Of a stretch of 6,194 bases of DNA, positions 1 to 6,194 are shown one piece after another. The first letter of the stretch is position 1. Every line of letters begins with the position of its first letter. The notes under the pieces are model-generated. The model was not told where the DNA came from. It did not search any database and was given only the letters and a program-made list of their open reading frames with translations. Position numbers and translations under genes: made by a program. Source of the stretch: Bdellovibrionales bacterium (GTDB lineage: Bacteria; Bdellovibrionota; Bdellovibrionia; Bdellovibrionales; UBA1609); NCBI GenBank assembly GCA_020435185.1, contig JAGRAA010000224.1, forward strand, positions 1-6,194, read 5' to 3'.

Positions 1-1446
1 CCCAAGCTTTTTCACTTCTATCCAATTTTCAGGATAAAATACTGTTTGATCAAAAATTACTCGATCACTAAAAAATCGCTCTACTCCAATAGATTTAATT
101 CTTTTCAGTCCGTTGTTTTTAGAAAGTGGATCTTCAACAATTTTTTGATAGGCGTTCAAAACTTTGAAAGCTAGCTTCCTTTCTATTGTGTGAGAATAAG
201 CTAGCTGCTTACGATAAAGACTTAACCTGCTCTTTAAGGTTTTGGCATCTCCTGAAGAAATTTTTCTTTTCTGAAAAACATCTCCTTTTTTCACTTCAAT
301 TCTGTAAAATCCATCAGGCAAAGACAACTCGACATCTTCCCATATTCCGGAAAATGAATATTTCTTTAAAAGTCGGTAAAATCGAGCACGCCCTAACACT
401 TGTCCAGGGTCCGAAAAGATTTTAATATATACAGGATAGTGACTAGAACCATCTGACAAAATTTGGATCAAAACCTTTCCTCCACTACTTGCTTTGACTT
501 TAAATCTCACATAGCTGGGCTTAATTTTTTGTTCCAGTTGCTTTTTTGCATTATTTCCGCTGATATTTTCAACGCTTTGCTCGTCATTGATCTCTTTTAC
601 CGTCTCCATTCTATTTTTTTGCCCTAGTCTTTTATTAATCTCATTATAGGCATAAAAGCTTACGCTTCCTATTGTCACAATAGCGAGAAAGACTAAACCA
701 TAAAATATCTTTGAGGATTTTATAGACAAACTACTATTTGCTTTTCTATGATGTTCACGAATCAATTCTTTATTCGCTTTAAGAATAGGAGCGGCCGGCA
801 TAGTTTTTAATATCTCAATGAACGCGGTATCGCTGTTTGCTAAATCCAGATGATTTTCTATACTAGAACTTTCTTCACTAAGTTCTTTATCTTCATCAAC
901 CATCTTTCGAGATTTGGACAAATTCGATTTAAAATCTTCTACAGTTGCTCTGACCATGGTCAATGTTTTATTCGCTAATATCTTTTTTCTTTGGTCTACT
1001 AACTCTTCATCTGGCTTGTCGCTTGCATGGACAAACGAACTTAACTTGCTGGCGACTAGATTCTCGCCCTCAGCTTCAGATGGTTTTTCTTCATCCTCTC
1101 TACTTTTTTTTCTCAAATTTGAAGCTCTATAGACCTCTATCTTTTCGTTATTTTCTTCGATGTCCGAAGACTTCCCCTCTCCCAAACTTTGTGGTGAAGA
1201 GTGCTCTTGTAACTTATCAAATTTAACATCATTCTTATTTGTTGGACGATACTTGAACTCTTCTACTTGGGAGATTTTCATCCATTGCTCAAATCCCCCT
1301 TTCCATATGAAATCAGTATATTGAATTTTTCCAGCTCTAATACTCTCTTTAATTTCTTCATCAGAAAATGGTCCAGATTGAACAAATCCTTCACCAGTAG
1401 TCTTCTTTGTTAACAAAATCCATATTTTCTCGTCCTTGGTATTCAT
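1..1446 (-). CDS. GYF_2-domain single-pass membrane protein, partial (C-terminus beyond left edge)
   Basis: The reading frame is open for 482 codons from the ATG at 1446-1444 to base 1 with no stop, so the C-terminus lies outside the window. Residues about 8-62 match the GYF_2 (DUF4339) pattern: W9, then GPFSDEE at 25-31, AGKI at 38-41, IWKGG at 47-51 and W55. In this family the small domain is thought to bind peptides, often proline-rich. Residues about 65-240 are a charged, low-complexity, probably disordered linker. One hydrophobic segment at about 247-267 follows a basic stretch (REHHRK, 230-235), so by the positive-inside rule the GYF_2 end is cytosolic and the rest periplasmic. Residues about 308-400 alternate like a beta-sandwich (for example LPDGFYRIEVKKGD, 375-388). 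The start overlaps the stop of the upstream ChaN-like gene as ATGA, with AGAAGG a few bases before it, so translation is probably coupled. The exact role is unknown; the GYF_2 call is good and the beta-domain is a guess. Confidence 0.85.
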   Translation of the reverse strand, partial: MNTKDEKIWILLTKKTTGEGFVQSGPFSDEEIKESIRAGKIQYTDFIWKGGFEQWMKISQVEEFKYRPTNKNDVKFDKLQEHSSPQSLGEGKSSDIEENNEKIEVYRASNLRKKSREDEEKPSEAEGENLVASKLSSFVHASDKPDEELVDQRKKILANKTLTMVRATVEDFKSNLSKSRKMVDEDKELSEESSSIENHLDLANSDTAFIEILKTMPAAPILKANKELIREHHRKANSSLSIKSSKIFYGLVFLAIVTIGSVSFYAYNEINKRLGQKNRMETVKEINDEQSVENISGNNAKKQLEQKIKPSYVRFKVKASSGGKVLIQILSDGSSHYPVYIKIFSDPGQVLGRARFYRLLKKYSFSGIWEDVELSLPDGFYRIEVKKGDVFQKRKISSGDAKTLKSRLSLYRKQLAYSHTIERKLAFKVLNAYQKIVEDPLSKNNGLKRIKSIGVERFFSDRVIFDQTVFYPENWIEVKKLG

Positions 1447-3056
1447 GAAGGAAACCCTTCTGGAATAAATACCGGACTAGAGTCTTCCTCCACTCTTTTT
1501 ACAACATCTAAGTAATAGCTATTAAATTTCTTACTCCCAATATTAAATTTAAAATAATCATGAATATCTTCAGGAGTTAGGATTTTATCTCTATAAGACC
1601 GATATATTCTTTCTCCTAGCATCTGCCCTAATATTCTTGCCGATTCTATATAAACAGCTTTGTTTTTAGGTTTGATCTTTCTAGAAATATTTTTATGTCC
1701 TTGCAACATCAATATTTCACACAAACGCTGATCTAAGGCTAGCAGTAATGCTTCTTGACCTTTGTTATTTAAACTTGATTTTGAAAGTTGTATTTTCAAA
1801 TCCAACATAGATTCGGATTTTCTTTTATGGTTAATTAATTTACTACAAAAAAAACTGAGAGCCTCTATCCAAATTTTTCTTAAAAAATCTTCTGGCATTT
1901 TATAAACCATCGATTTACGCCCACTCAATTGAGCCTGAATATAAGCTCCCGCCAGTTCAGCAGCATGGTTTACGGTTAACCTTGAAAGGTACAAATACCC
2001 ATCTTCTGGACAATAATAACTTTTATCATTTTCAATATGATATCGAATAATTCTTCCTTTTTCACGATTAGCCACATCCTCAAGCTTTTTCTTAAACTCC
2101 TCATTATCAGGACAATACACCGCCAGGTCATCCAGATTAACCTGAAACCCCAAATCTTTTGCTAAAAACTGAATTTGCTCACCCACATAATCCGTATAGT
2201 CTTGCAAGTCTTCATCTTCTTCAAAAATTTCTAAGTCAAAACTCTGTTCCAAAAACATCAAATAACTTTGCCATTTGACCCAAGGAGGAGATCCCACAAT
2301 ACAATACCTGCGGTGTGATGACTTGAGTACATCGATTTTATTTTCTATATTCTGACGAGCCAACTTAAAATAAAGCTCATCTGAGTTTTGAAAAACCGTG
2401 GTCACTTTTAATTGTGAATCCAATTCGTTTAAATACTTAGGGATATGTTGCCGAGCTAAATGCAAATCCCCGAAAATACAATAAATAATACTCTCTGGAT
2501 TTTTTTTAGCGAGTTGGACCAACCGATGAGCCGCCTTTGCATCCCTTTTCTTAAGAGAATTTGCGTTTCTTGATTGATAATAGTCATTAATGCCGATCAC
2601 TTTATACTTCTTGCTTTTACATAACTCTAAAAGAGGCTGATAATGATCAAAAGGAAACCCCCAATGCTCATTCCATTGCACTCTCTTCATAAACGTCTTT
2701 TGAGTTATCTTTCCCGATAAATACTTTTCTAAGTCTTTTTGGTACTTGCTCTCAATACACTCTAAAGCCAGCACTACATTTTTTTGAGTTCTGAGCTTTC
2801 TTAAAATTCTCAAGTGAGTTCTTTGGCTTTGGCTGAAGGCATGAAAATCCCCCCCTAAAACCACATGAGAATTTTCAATACTCCTCAACAATTCAGATTC
2901 ATGAGAAGCTGCCCACCGGCCTTTAAATTCATTTTTATAATTCAATTGGTATTCATTAAGAGACTCGTCTGCTCCCAAACGAAGATAAACCTGCTGTTTG
3001 ACCTGTTTCAGCAATTGCTTTCTGATTTTAATCCAATTTTCTTTCGGGAATAACAT
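1443..3056 (-). CDS. ChaN-like (DUF399/Tiki superfamily) protein with unrecognised C-terminal half
   Basis: A complete 537-residue protein. The first ~240 residues carry the ChaN/Tiki-type signature: a strand ending in GDFH (69-72), LALECIES at 96-103, RDAKAAHRL at 171-179, and a second strand with FGDLH (195-199). Paired GxxH motifs, an intervening Glu and an R-D helix are typical of the TraB/Tiki/EreA/ChaN fold, where His and Glu residues bind metal or lie near haem. Characterised ChaN proteins are haem-binding lipoproteins. This one has no signal peptide or lipobox (it begins MLFPKENWIK) and no membrane segment, so it is probably cytosolic. Residues about 245-537 are a second region I cannot assign, with an acidic stretch (EEDEDLQDYTDY, 279-290) and an H364-AAELAGAY helix. 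It is well over the ~250-300 residues of a ChaN domain alone. Its stop overlaps the GYF_2 gene start. The ribosome site before the start is weak (GAGAG). Function could be haem or metal binding, or hydrolysis; substrate unknown. Confidence 0.8.
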   Translation of the reverse strand: MLFPKENWIKIRKQLLKQVKQQVYLRLGADESLNEYQLNYKNEFKGRWAASHESELLRSIENSHVVLGGDFHAFSQSQRTHLRILRKLRTQKNVVLALECIESKYQKDLEKYLSGKITQKTFMKRVQWNEHWGFPFDHYQPLLELCKSKKYKVIGINDYYQSRNANSLKKRDAKAAHRLVQLAKKNPESIIYCIFGDLHLARQHIPKYLNELDSQLKVTTVFQNSDELYFKLARQNIENKIDVLKSSHRRYCIVGSPPWVKWQSYLMFLEQSFDLEIFEEDEDLQDYTDYVGEQIQFLAKDLGFQVNLDDLAVYCPDNEEFKKKLEDVANREKGRIIRYHIENDKSYYCPEDGYLYLSRLTVNHAAELAGAYIQAQLSGRKSMVYKMPEDFLRKIWIEALSFFCSKLINHKRKSESMLDLKIQLSKSSLNNKGQEALLLALDQRLCEILMLQGHKNISRKIKPKNKAVYIESARILGQMLGERIYRSYRDKILTPEDIHDYFKFNIGSKKFNSYYLDVVKRVEEDSSPVFIPEGFPS

Positions 3057-3070
3057 ATTTTTAGACTCTC

Positions 3071-3103
3071 AAAGCTTAAACTTCAAATCAACAACTTAGC
3101 TTT
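3071..3103. repeat. Imperfect inverted repeat, possible operator
   Basis: AAAGCTTAA at 3071-3079 is complementary to TTAGCTTT at 3096-3103 apart from one bulged T, with 16 bases between. The right arm abuts the probable -35 box of the VKOR-DsbA promoter, so a regulator bound here could affect one or both divergent genes. The arms are short and AT-rich, so chance is a real alternative. Confidence 0.2.
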
Positions 3104-3130
3104 TGTTGCTTACGCCCCCAGTCCTATGAT
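3103..3130 (+). promoter_or_regulatory. Probable sigma-70-type promoter of VKOR-DsbA gene
   Basis: TATGAT at 3125-3130 differs from the -10 consensus TATAAT at one base. TTGTTG at 3103-3108 is a partial -35 match at a 16-base spacing. Transcription would begin near 3137, giving a leader of about 22 bases that includes the AGGAG ribosome site at 3149. The spacing fits the start at 3159 and rules against the upstream in-frame ATG at 3126, which lies inside the -10 box. Confidence 0.55.
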
Positions 3131-3148
3131 ATTTATTTCAAAATACGT

Positions 3149-3153
3149 AGGAG
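3149..3153 (+). promoter_or_regulatory. Ribosome binding site that fixes the VKOR-DsbA start
   Basis: AGGAG lies five bases before the ATG at 3159, a good Shine-Dalgarno position. The in-frame ATG at 3126 has no such site, so translation most likely begins at 3159. Confidence 0.8.
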
Positions 3154-3158
3154 AATTA

Positions 3159-4349
3159 ATGAGAAAATCTACACTAATCGCTTTAATATCAACCGTTGTC
3201 GCTATCATTTTTCACACCCTTCTTACCCTTCATTATTACCCACTTCGGTTTGGACTTACTAGTGAAAAGAGCTCCTGCAGTGTAAATGCTCTTTTTGACT
3301 GTGATGCCGTTTCGACCTCCGCCTTTTCCAGTTTTATAGGGGTCCCACTCAGCCTTTGGGGACTCGTCACCAATGCTATCTTGCTTGTTTTCATCTTTGG
3401 GCTCATTGTACAAGTGGTAGAAGACCAAGAAAAACACCGTCGAACGACCGCCTATTTAGCAGCTTTTATTGGACTTATGTCTATAGTTATGGGCATTATT
3501 TCTGCTACCCAATTAAGCACTTATTGCCTATTCTGCCTCGGCACATACCTCACTTCTTTCATCACTTGGGCCGCTCTCCATATGGAGAATAATAAGAATT
3601 ATTGGAACTACTTCCCCTCTGACTTAGCTTCATACCTAGGAGCATCAAGAGGATACCTCATCTTTGTCGGTCTACTCCCCGTGGTCAGCTATATTTCTCA
3701 CCGAAGTATCGTTCAGCACTTCAGCGCTGACAAAATTGATGAGATTGTTTTAGATAGCGTAAATCAATGGAAGTCTAGTCCAACCCACGAATTCAACGGA
3801 CCTATTACACTTACAAAAGGAGCCAAGGATTCTTTTATGACCATTACTGAATTTGCTGACTTTCAGTGCGGCCACTGCAGACACGCCTCCCTCCCTTTGG
3901 GTTCATTTGCAAGATCCCATACTGATATTAAATTTAATTTTGTAGTCTTTCCTCTTGATGGTGACTGCAATGAAGCTGTTAAACAAGGAAGAGGGACCTC
4001 TTGTCGCTTGGCTAAAGCAGCCTATTGCGCAGGAAAAGAAAATCCGAAGTTAGGCTGGGTTTTTCACGATTCGATCTATGCTGATCAAGATAAATTCCCT
4101 ATTACTGGCACCATCGAGAAGATCGATAAAGAACTTAAAGAAATAATTAAAGATACTTCTGTAAATTGGGATAATCTCACGCAGTGTATGAATTCTGAAG
4201 AGACTCAAGAGAAAATTCTAGCCATGGCAAAAATGGGTGAAAATGCAGAGGTCAAAGGCACTCCTACCATCTTTGTAAATGGAAGATATCTTCCGAGAGG
4301 TCAACTTATCCCTGTCTTACAATCCGTTTATAGCGACCTGAAAAAATAA
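3159..4349 (+). CDS. VKOR domain fused to DsbA-like thioredoxin (disulfide bond formation)
   Basis: A 396-residue two-part membrane oxidoreductase. Residues 1-180 are a VKOR domain with about five membrane segments (roughly 5-26, 60-85, 97-118, 122-142, 165-181). It has the loop cysteine pair C40/C48, the conserved Ser and GVPLS stretch after it (52-65), and the quinone-side CLFC motif (123-126). Residues about 215-396 are a periplasmic DsbA-like thioredoxin fold with CGHC at 237-240 after the strand TEFADFQ, and a cis-proline motif GTPTIFVNG at 367-375. In this family the thioredoxin half oxidises secreted proteins, and the VKOR half passes the electrons to quinone, replacing a separate DsbA plus DsbB. 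The thioredoxin part also has C270, C282, C290 and C343, which could form structural disulfides or modulate the active site. I start it at 3159, not at the ATG at 3126, because of the AGGAG site and because 3126 lies within the -10 box. It ends three bases from the convergent gene at 4353. Confidence 0.93.
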   Translation: MRKSTLIALISTVVAIIFHTLLTLHYYPLRFGLTSEKSSCSVNALFDCDAVSTSAFSSFIGVPLSLWGLVTNAILLVFIFGLIVQVVEDQEKHRRTTAYLAAFIGLMSIVMGIISATQLSTYCLFCLGTYLTSFITWAALHMENNKNYWNYFPSDLASYLGASRGYLIFVGLLPVVSYISHRSIVQHFSADKIDEIVLDSVNQWKSSPTHEFNGPITLTKGAKDSFMTITEFADFQCGHCRHASLPLGSFARSHTDIKFNFVVFPLDGDCNEAVKQGRGTSCRLAKAAYCAGKENPKLGWVFHDSIYADQDKFPITGTIEKIDKELKEIIKDTSVNWDNLTQCMNSEETQEKILAMAKMGENAEVKGTPTIFVNGRYLPRGQLIPVLQSVYSDLKK

Positions 4350-4352
4350 GGC

Positions 4353-4940
4353 TCACAAACCGAATAAGTCAAAGATTGAACTCACAATAAGGCTGGATGT
4401 TCGTTCAGCCAATTCTTCAAAGGATGTTAAAAATCCAGATTTTGAAATCTCCATAAAAAACGCTAAAAAAATTATCAATGAAACTGACCACATAGCTGTT
4501 TTTATAAAAATAGTCGTTGAACGAATATCATTCAGCCTCACCTCATGTCCGGTCGCTTCAATTCTTACTAAAGATTGTTTTAATTCATCAAAGTGCTCAA
4601 TAACACGTTCAAAAATTTCTTGCTGCTTCGAAACACTTAAACTTGATAAGGCAGGAAAATTTCTTTTGCTCTCAATAGCAGAAATTAAATCCTGGCAATG
4701 AGCCACATACCTATCTATCCTGGGCTTAAAGCTAGGATAATCCTCTTTAGAATCAATATAACTGGTTAGCTCTTTTTTTGCCTGATCGTAACTCCCATAA
4801 ACAACACTTTGCAAAATAATACGCCTTAACCCACTAAGGTCTTCGGAGAGTCTCTTAGACAAACGAGTTTCAAATTGAGACTGAAGGTCTCCAGATCTTT
4901 CCTGTGATAAAATTTCATAATCAATTGCGGCTTCACTCAT
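4353..4940 (-). CDS. Hypothetical 195-residue protein with one C-terminal membrane segment
   Basis: I do not recognise a family. Residues 1-140 are charged, soluble-looking and mostly helical (for example EIFERVIEHFDELKQSL at 108-124, consistent with a helical bundle or short coiled coil). One hydrophobic segment follows at about 143-163, containing IIFLAFF. The last 30 residues (AERTSSLIVSSIFDLFGL at the end) look amphipathic and may lie on the membrane. There is no signal peptide, so the N-terminal part is probably cytosolic and tail-anchored. There is a single cysteine (C82). The ATG at 4940 is preceded by only a weak GAAG ribosome site. The gene is convergent with VKOR-DsbA, with three bases between the stops and no terminator hairpin visible in the gap. 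It is divergent from the coiled-coil gene. The length and steady codon use of the frame suggest a real gene; its function is unknown. Confidence 0.75.
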   Translation of the reverse strand: MSEAAIDYEILSQERSGDLQSQFETRLSKRLSEDLSGLRRIILQSVVYGSYDQAKKELTSYIDSKEDYPSFKPRIDRYVAHCQDLISAIESKRNFPALSSLSVSKQQEIFERVIEHFDELKQSLVRIEATGHEVRLNDIRSTTIFIKTAMWSVSLIIFLAFFMEISKSGFLTSFEELAERTSSLIVSSIFDLFGL

Positions 4941-5037
4941 AAATTTTCTTCGGTAGATAATGGTCTAGGTTTTAGAGAAAAATGCTGCGTGTTAGTAAAA
5001 AAGATGAGATTTTAATACTAAGGAACTCTTTTTGATA

Positions 5038-5043
5038 CATAAT
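5038..5043 (+). promoter_or_regulatory. Candidate -10 box of the coiled-coil gene
   Basis: CATAAT matches the -10 consensus at five of six bases and would place the transcript start near 5050, about 30 bases before the ATG. No good -35 box sits 16-18 bases upstream, so the site may depend on an activator, use another sigma factor, or be chance in AT-rich DNA. Confidence 0.3.
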
Positions 5044-5067
5044 AAAATGGATAAAACAAACTTTAGT

Positions 5068-5073
5068 GGAGGA
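5068..5073 (+). promoter_or_regulatory. Strong ribosome binding site of the coiled-coil gene
   Basis: GGAGGA precedes the ATG at 5082 by eight bases. It is the best Shine-Dalgarno match in the window and sets the start at 5082, not at the later in-frame ATG at 5097. Confidence 0.8.
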
Positions 5074-5081
5074 AGAGCCTA

Positions 5082-6194
5082 ATGGATAAAAGTTCAATGA
5101 GGCCACTTAATCTCAATCAAAATTTTCAGTTTGTAGATGAAACTGACCCATTAAAAATCCCGCTTCCCAATGAACTCCCTTCCCCTTTAAATATTCAAGA
5201 ACTTGCTGTTGCTGCTCAACGCTCTAGCACCATAGAAGCTCTTTTAAGTCAAAACGAAGACCTTATGGCTCGGCTGGCTGTAAATCTTAGAAGAAGTGCA
5301 CAGTTAGAACAAAAATTGAATAGCTATGAGCAAACACATCAAGAGCTCTTAAAGAAACATGAAAATCTAAAAGATCAAATCATGATCCTTAAACAAAAAG
5401 ACCGACTTCTCAGCGATCGACATGCCAACGTTGACCAAACTATTCATGATTTACAAGACAAGATTATGATTTTAGAAATTCAATATGCTGAGTACTATGA
5501 AACTTCTCAACAACAAATAGACAATTTTGAAAATACCATCCAAAAACTTCAGACTAAACTTAGCCATAAAGAATACTTGCTCTCAAGATACAAAAAATAT
5601 CGCACTAAAATCTCAAACATTGCGAAGTCTTTTCGCACTAAAAACTTTTCCTTGGAAGAAGAATTGATTCATGCAGAAAACTCTAGGCAAGAGATTCAAG
5701 ATAAATTATCTGAAGCTGTTGAACATATTCAAACACAGGCAAAACAGCATAAAGAATCTGAAAAGAATTTAGTCGATGGATATGAACAAAAACTTTCTCA
5801 GCTTCAAAGCCAGATTGAAAGCCTAACGCAATCTAATCAAAAACAACAAGTCGAGCTTGTTGAGCAAGCGAAAATCTATGAAAACAATATCAAATTAAAA
5901 AATGAAATAGTTTCTATAGATAGAAAATCAAAAGAACAGCAAGCCAAAGCTCAAAAAGAAGTGGCTCGACTGCAAGAACAAGCCTTAACCCATCGGCAAT
6001 CCGCCAAATCCAATGCTTTACAGATAAAAAATTTAGAAGAAAAAGTCATCGAACTAGAAAAGAGCGAACAAACAACAAAACAAGACAACGAAAGACTTGT
6101 TGAACAAGTCGAGAGTTTACAATTTTTATGGAAAGATAACCAAGACGAAATAGATAAATTAACCGGCCAGAATAAAGCTCTACAAAAACTCAAT
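5082..6194 (+). CDS. Long soluble coiled-coil protein, partial (C-terminus beyond right edge)
   Basis: The frame is open for 371 codons to the last base with no stop, so the C-terminus is missing. Residues 1-45 are proline- and asparagine-rich and probably unstructured. From about residue 50 to the end the sequence is rich in Glu, Gln, Lys and Leu with heptad-like leucines, as in long coiled coils (for example IEALLSQNEDLMARLAV at 51-67, and NLEEKVIELEKSEQ at 317-330). A basic, acid-free interruption at about 169-187 (containing RYKKYRTKI) may mark a hinge, a joint or a binding patch. There is no signal peptide or membrane segment, no cysteine, and one tryptophan (W350), so it is a cytoplasmic scaffold- or filament-like protein. 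SMC-like or cytoskeletal roles cannot be judged without the rest, and a catalytic domain may follow beyond the window. The start is secured by GGAGGA at 5068. The neighbour on the other side of the promoter region is the unrelated 195-residue membrane protein. Confidence 0.85.
   Translation, partial: MDKSSMRPLNLNQNFQFVDETDPLKIPLPNELPSPLNIQELAVAAQRSSTIEALLSQNEDLMARLAVNLRRSAQLEQKLNSYEQTHQELLKKHENLKDQIMILKQKDRLLSDRHANVDQTIHDLQDKIMILEIQYAEYYETSQQQIDNFENTIQKLQTKLSHKEYLLSRYKKYRTKISNIAKSFRTKNFSLEEELIHAENSRQEIQDKLSEAVEHIQTQAKQHKESEKNLVDGYEQKLSQLQSQIESLTQSNQKQQVELVEQAKIYENNIKLKNEIVSIDRKSKEQQAKAQKEVARLQEQALTHRQSAKSNALQIKNLEEKVIELEKSEQTTKQDNERLVEQVESLQFLWKDNQDEIDKLTGQNKALQKLN

Larger units (their letters stand above)
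3057..3158. promoter_or_regulatory. Divergent intergenic control region between ChaN-like and VKOR-DsbA genes
   Basis: This gap must hold the promoters of both the leftward ChaN-like/GYF_2 pair and the rightward VKOR-DsbA gene. The rightward promoter is easy to see and is listed separately. For the leftward pair I find no clear -35/-10 pair, only AT-rich sequence. An imperfect inverted repeat (3071-3079 and 3096-3103) lies between the two starts. Confidence 0.6.
4941..5081. promoter_or_regulatory. Divergent AT-rich intergenic region
   Basis: This 141-base gap separates the starts of the 195-residue protein (leftward) and the coiled-coil protein (rightward), so it must carry both promoters. 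It is very AT-rich with several A and T runs. I see no RNA gene, strong hairpin or recognisable riboswitch. Only the rightward side shows a plausible -10 box, listed separately. Confidence 0.55.

Noticed and set aside
186..1226. Three short plus-strand frames (186-425, 914-1132, 963-1226)
   Set aside because: They lie opposite the continuous 482-codon GYF_2 frame, are rich in Phe/Leu/Ser as antisense frames are, and have no ribosome sites.
2865..3053. Plus-strand 62-residue frame
   Set aside because: It is antisense to the N-terminus of the ChaN-like gene and has no family signal or ribosome site.
3189..3592. Minus-strand 3189-3437 and plus-strand 3356-3592 frames
   Set aside because: Both are shadows of the VKOR domain, whose frame is proven by its cysteine motifs.
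4344..4394. AATAAGGCT occurring twice about 40 bases apart
   Set aside because: Nine bases in direct repeat across two convergent gene ends, with no further extension; best explained by chance.
5951..6193. Minus-strand 80-residue Ser/Cys-rich frame at the right edge
   Set aside because: It is antisense to the coiled-coil gene; Glu- and Lys-rich coding strands give Ser/Phe/Cys-rich reverse frames.
5163..6194. Repeated EQ/LE-type motifs as a possible tandem repeat
   Set aside because: The similarity is only the heptad bias of a coiled coil; no repeat unit is conserved at the DNA level.

Overview
The window is AT-rich, and coding sequence fills nearly all of it. It holds five protein genes, two of them cut by the window edges, with only two short intergenic gaps. 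The mix is a VKOR-DsbA fusion, a ChaN/Tiki-type protein, a GYF_2-domain membrane protein and a long soluble coiled-coil protein. This suits a Gram-negative bacterium of the Bdellovibrionota/former Deltaproteobacteria type (Bdellovibrio/Bacteriovorax-like). That assignment is inferred from gene content and base composition, not shown by a marker gene. I see no rRNA, tRNA, CRISPR array, insertion sequence or phage gene.

Layout. Positions 1-1446 (minus) hold the first 482 codons of a GYF_2 / single-pass membrane protein that runs off the left edge. Positions 1443-3056 (minus) hold a 537-residue protein whose N-terminal half looks like the ChaN (DUF399) haem-binding/Tiki superfamily and whose C-terminal half I do not recognise. 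These two genes overlap by four bases (ATGA) and form a translationally coupled pair. A short gap (3057-3158) carries a convincing promoter for the divergent gene at 3159-4349 (plus), a membrane VKOR domain fused to a periplasmic DsbA-like thioredoxin. This gene is tail-to-tail, with three bases between, with a 195-residue protein of unknown function with one membrane segment (4353-4940, minus). A second divergent gap (4941-5081) leads to an open-ended coiled-coil gene (5082-6194, plus), which has a strong ribosome binding site and no stop before the right edge.

How they may work together. The VKOR-DsbA protein is a self-contained disulfide-forming machine: its quinone-linked membrane half can reoxidise its own periplasmic thioredoxin half. 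The ChaN-like and GYF_2 proteins are probably made in fixed ratio and may act together at the inner membrane, the first cytosolic and the second crossing the membrane. That partnership is inferred only from the overlap and order. The 195-residue protein and the coiled-coil protein share a divergent control region, but nothing in the sequence ties their functions together. The least-described parts are the ChaN-like/GYF_2 pair and the C-terminal half of the ChaN-like protein.
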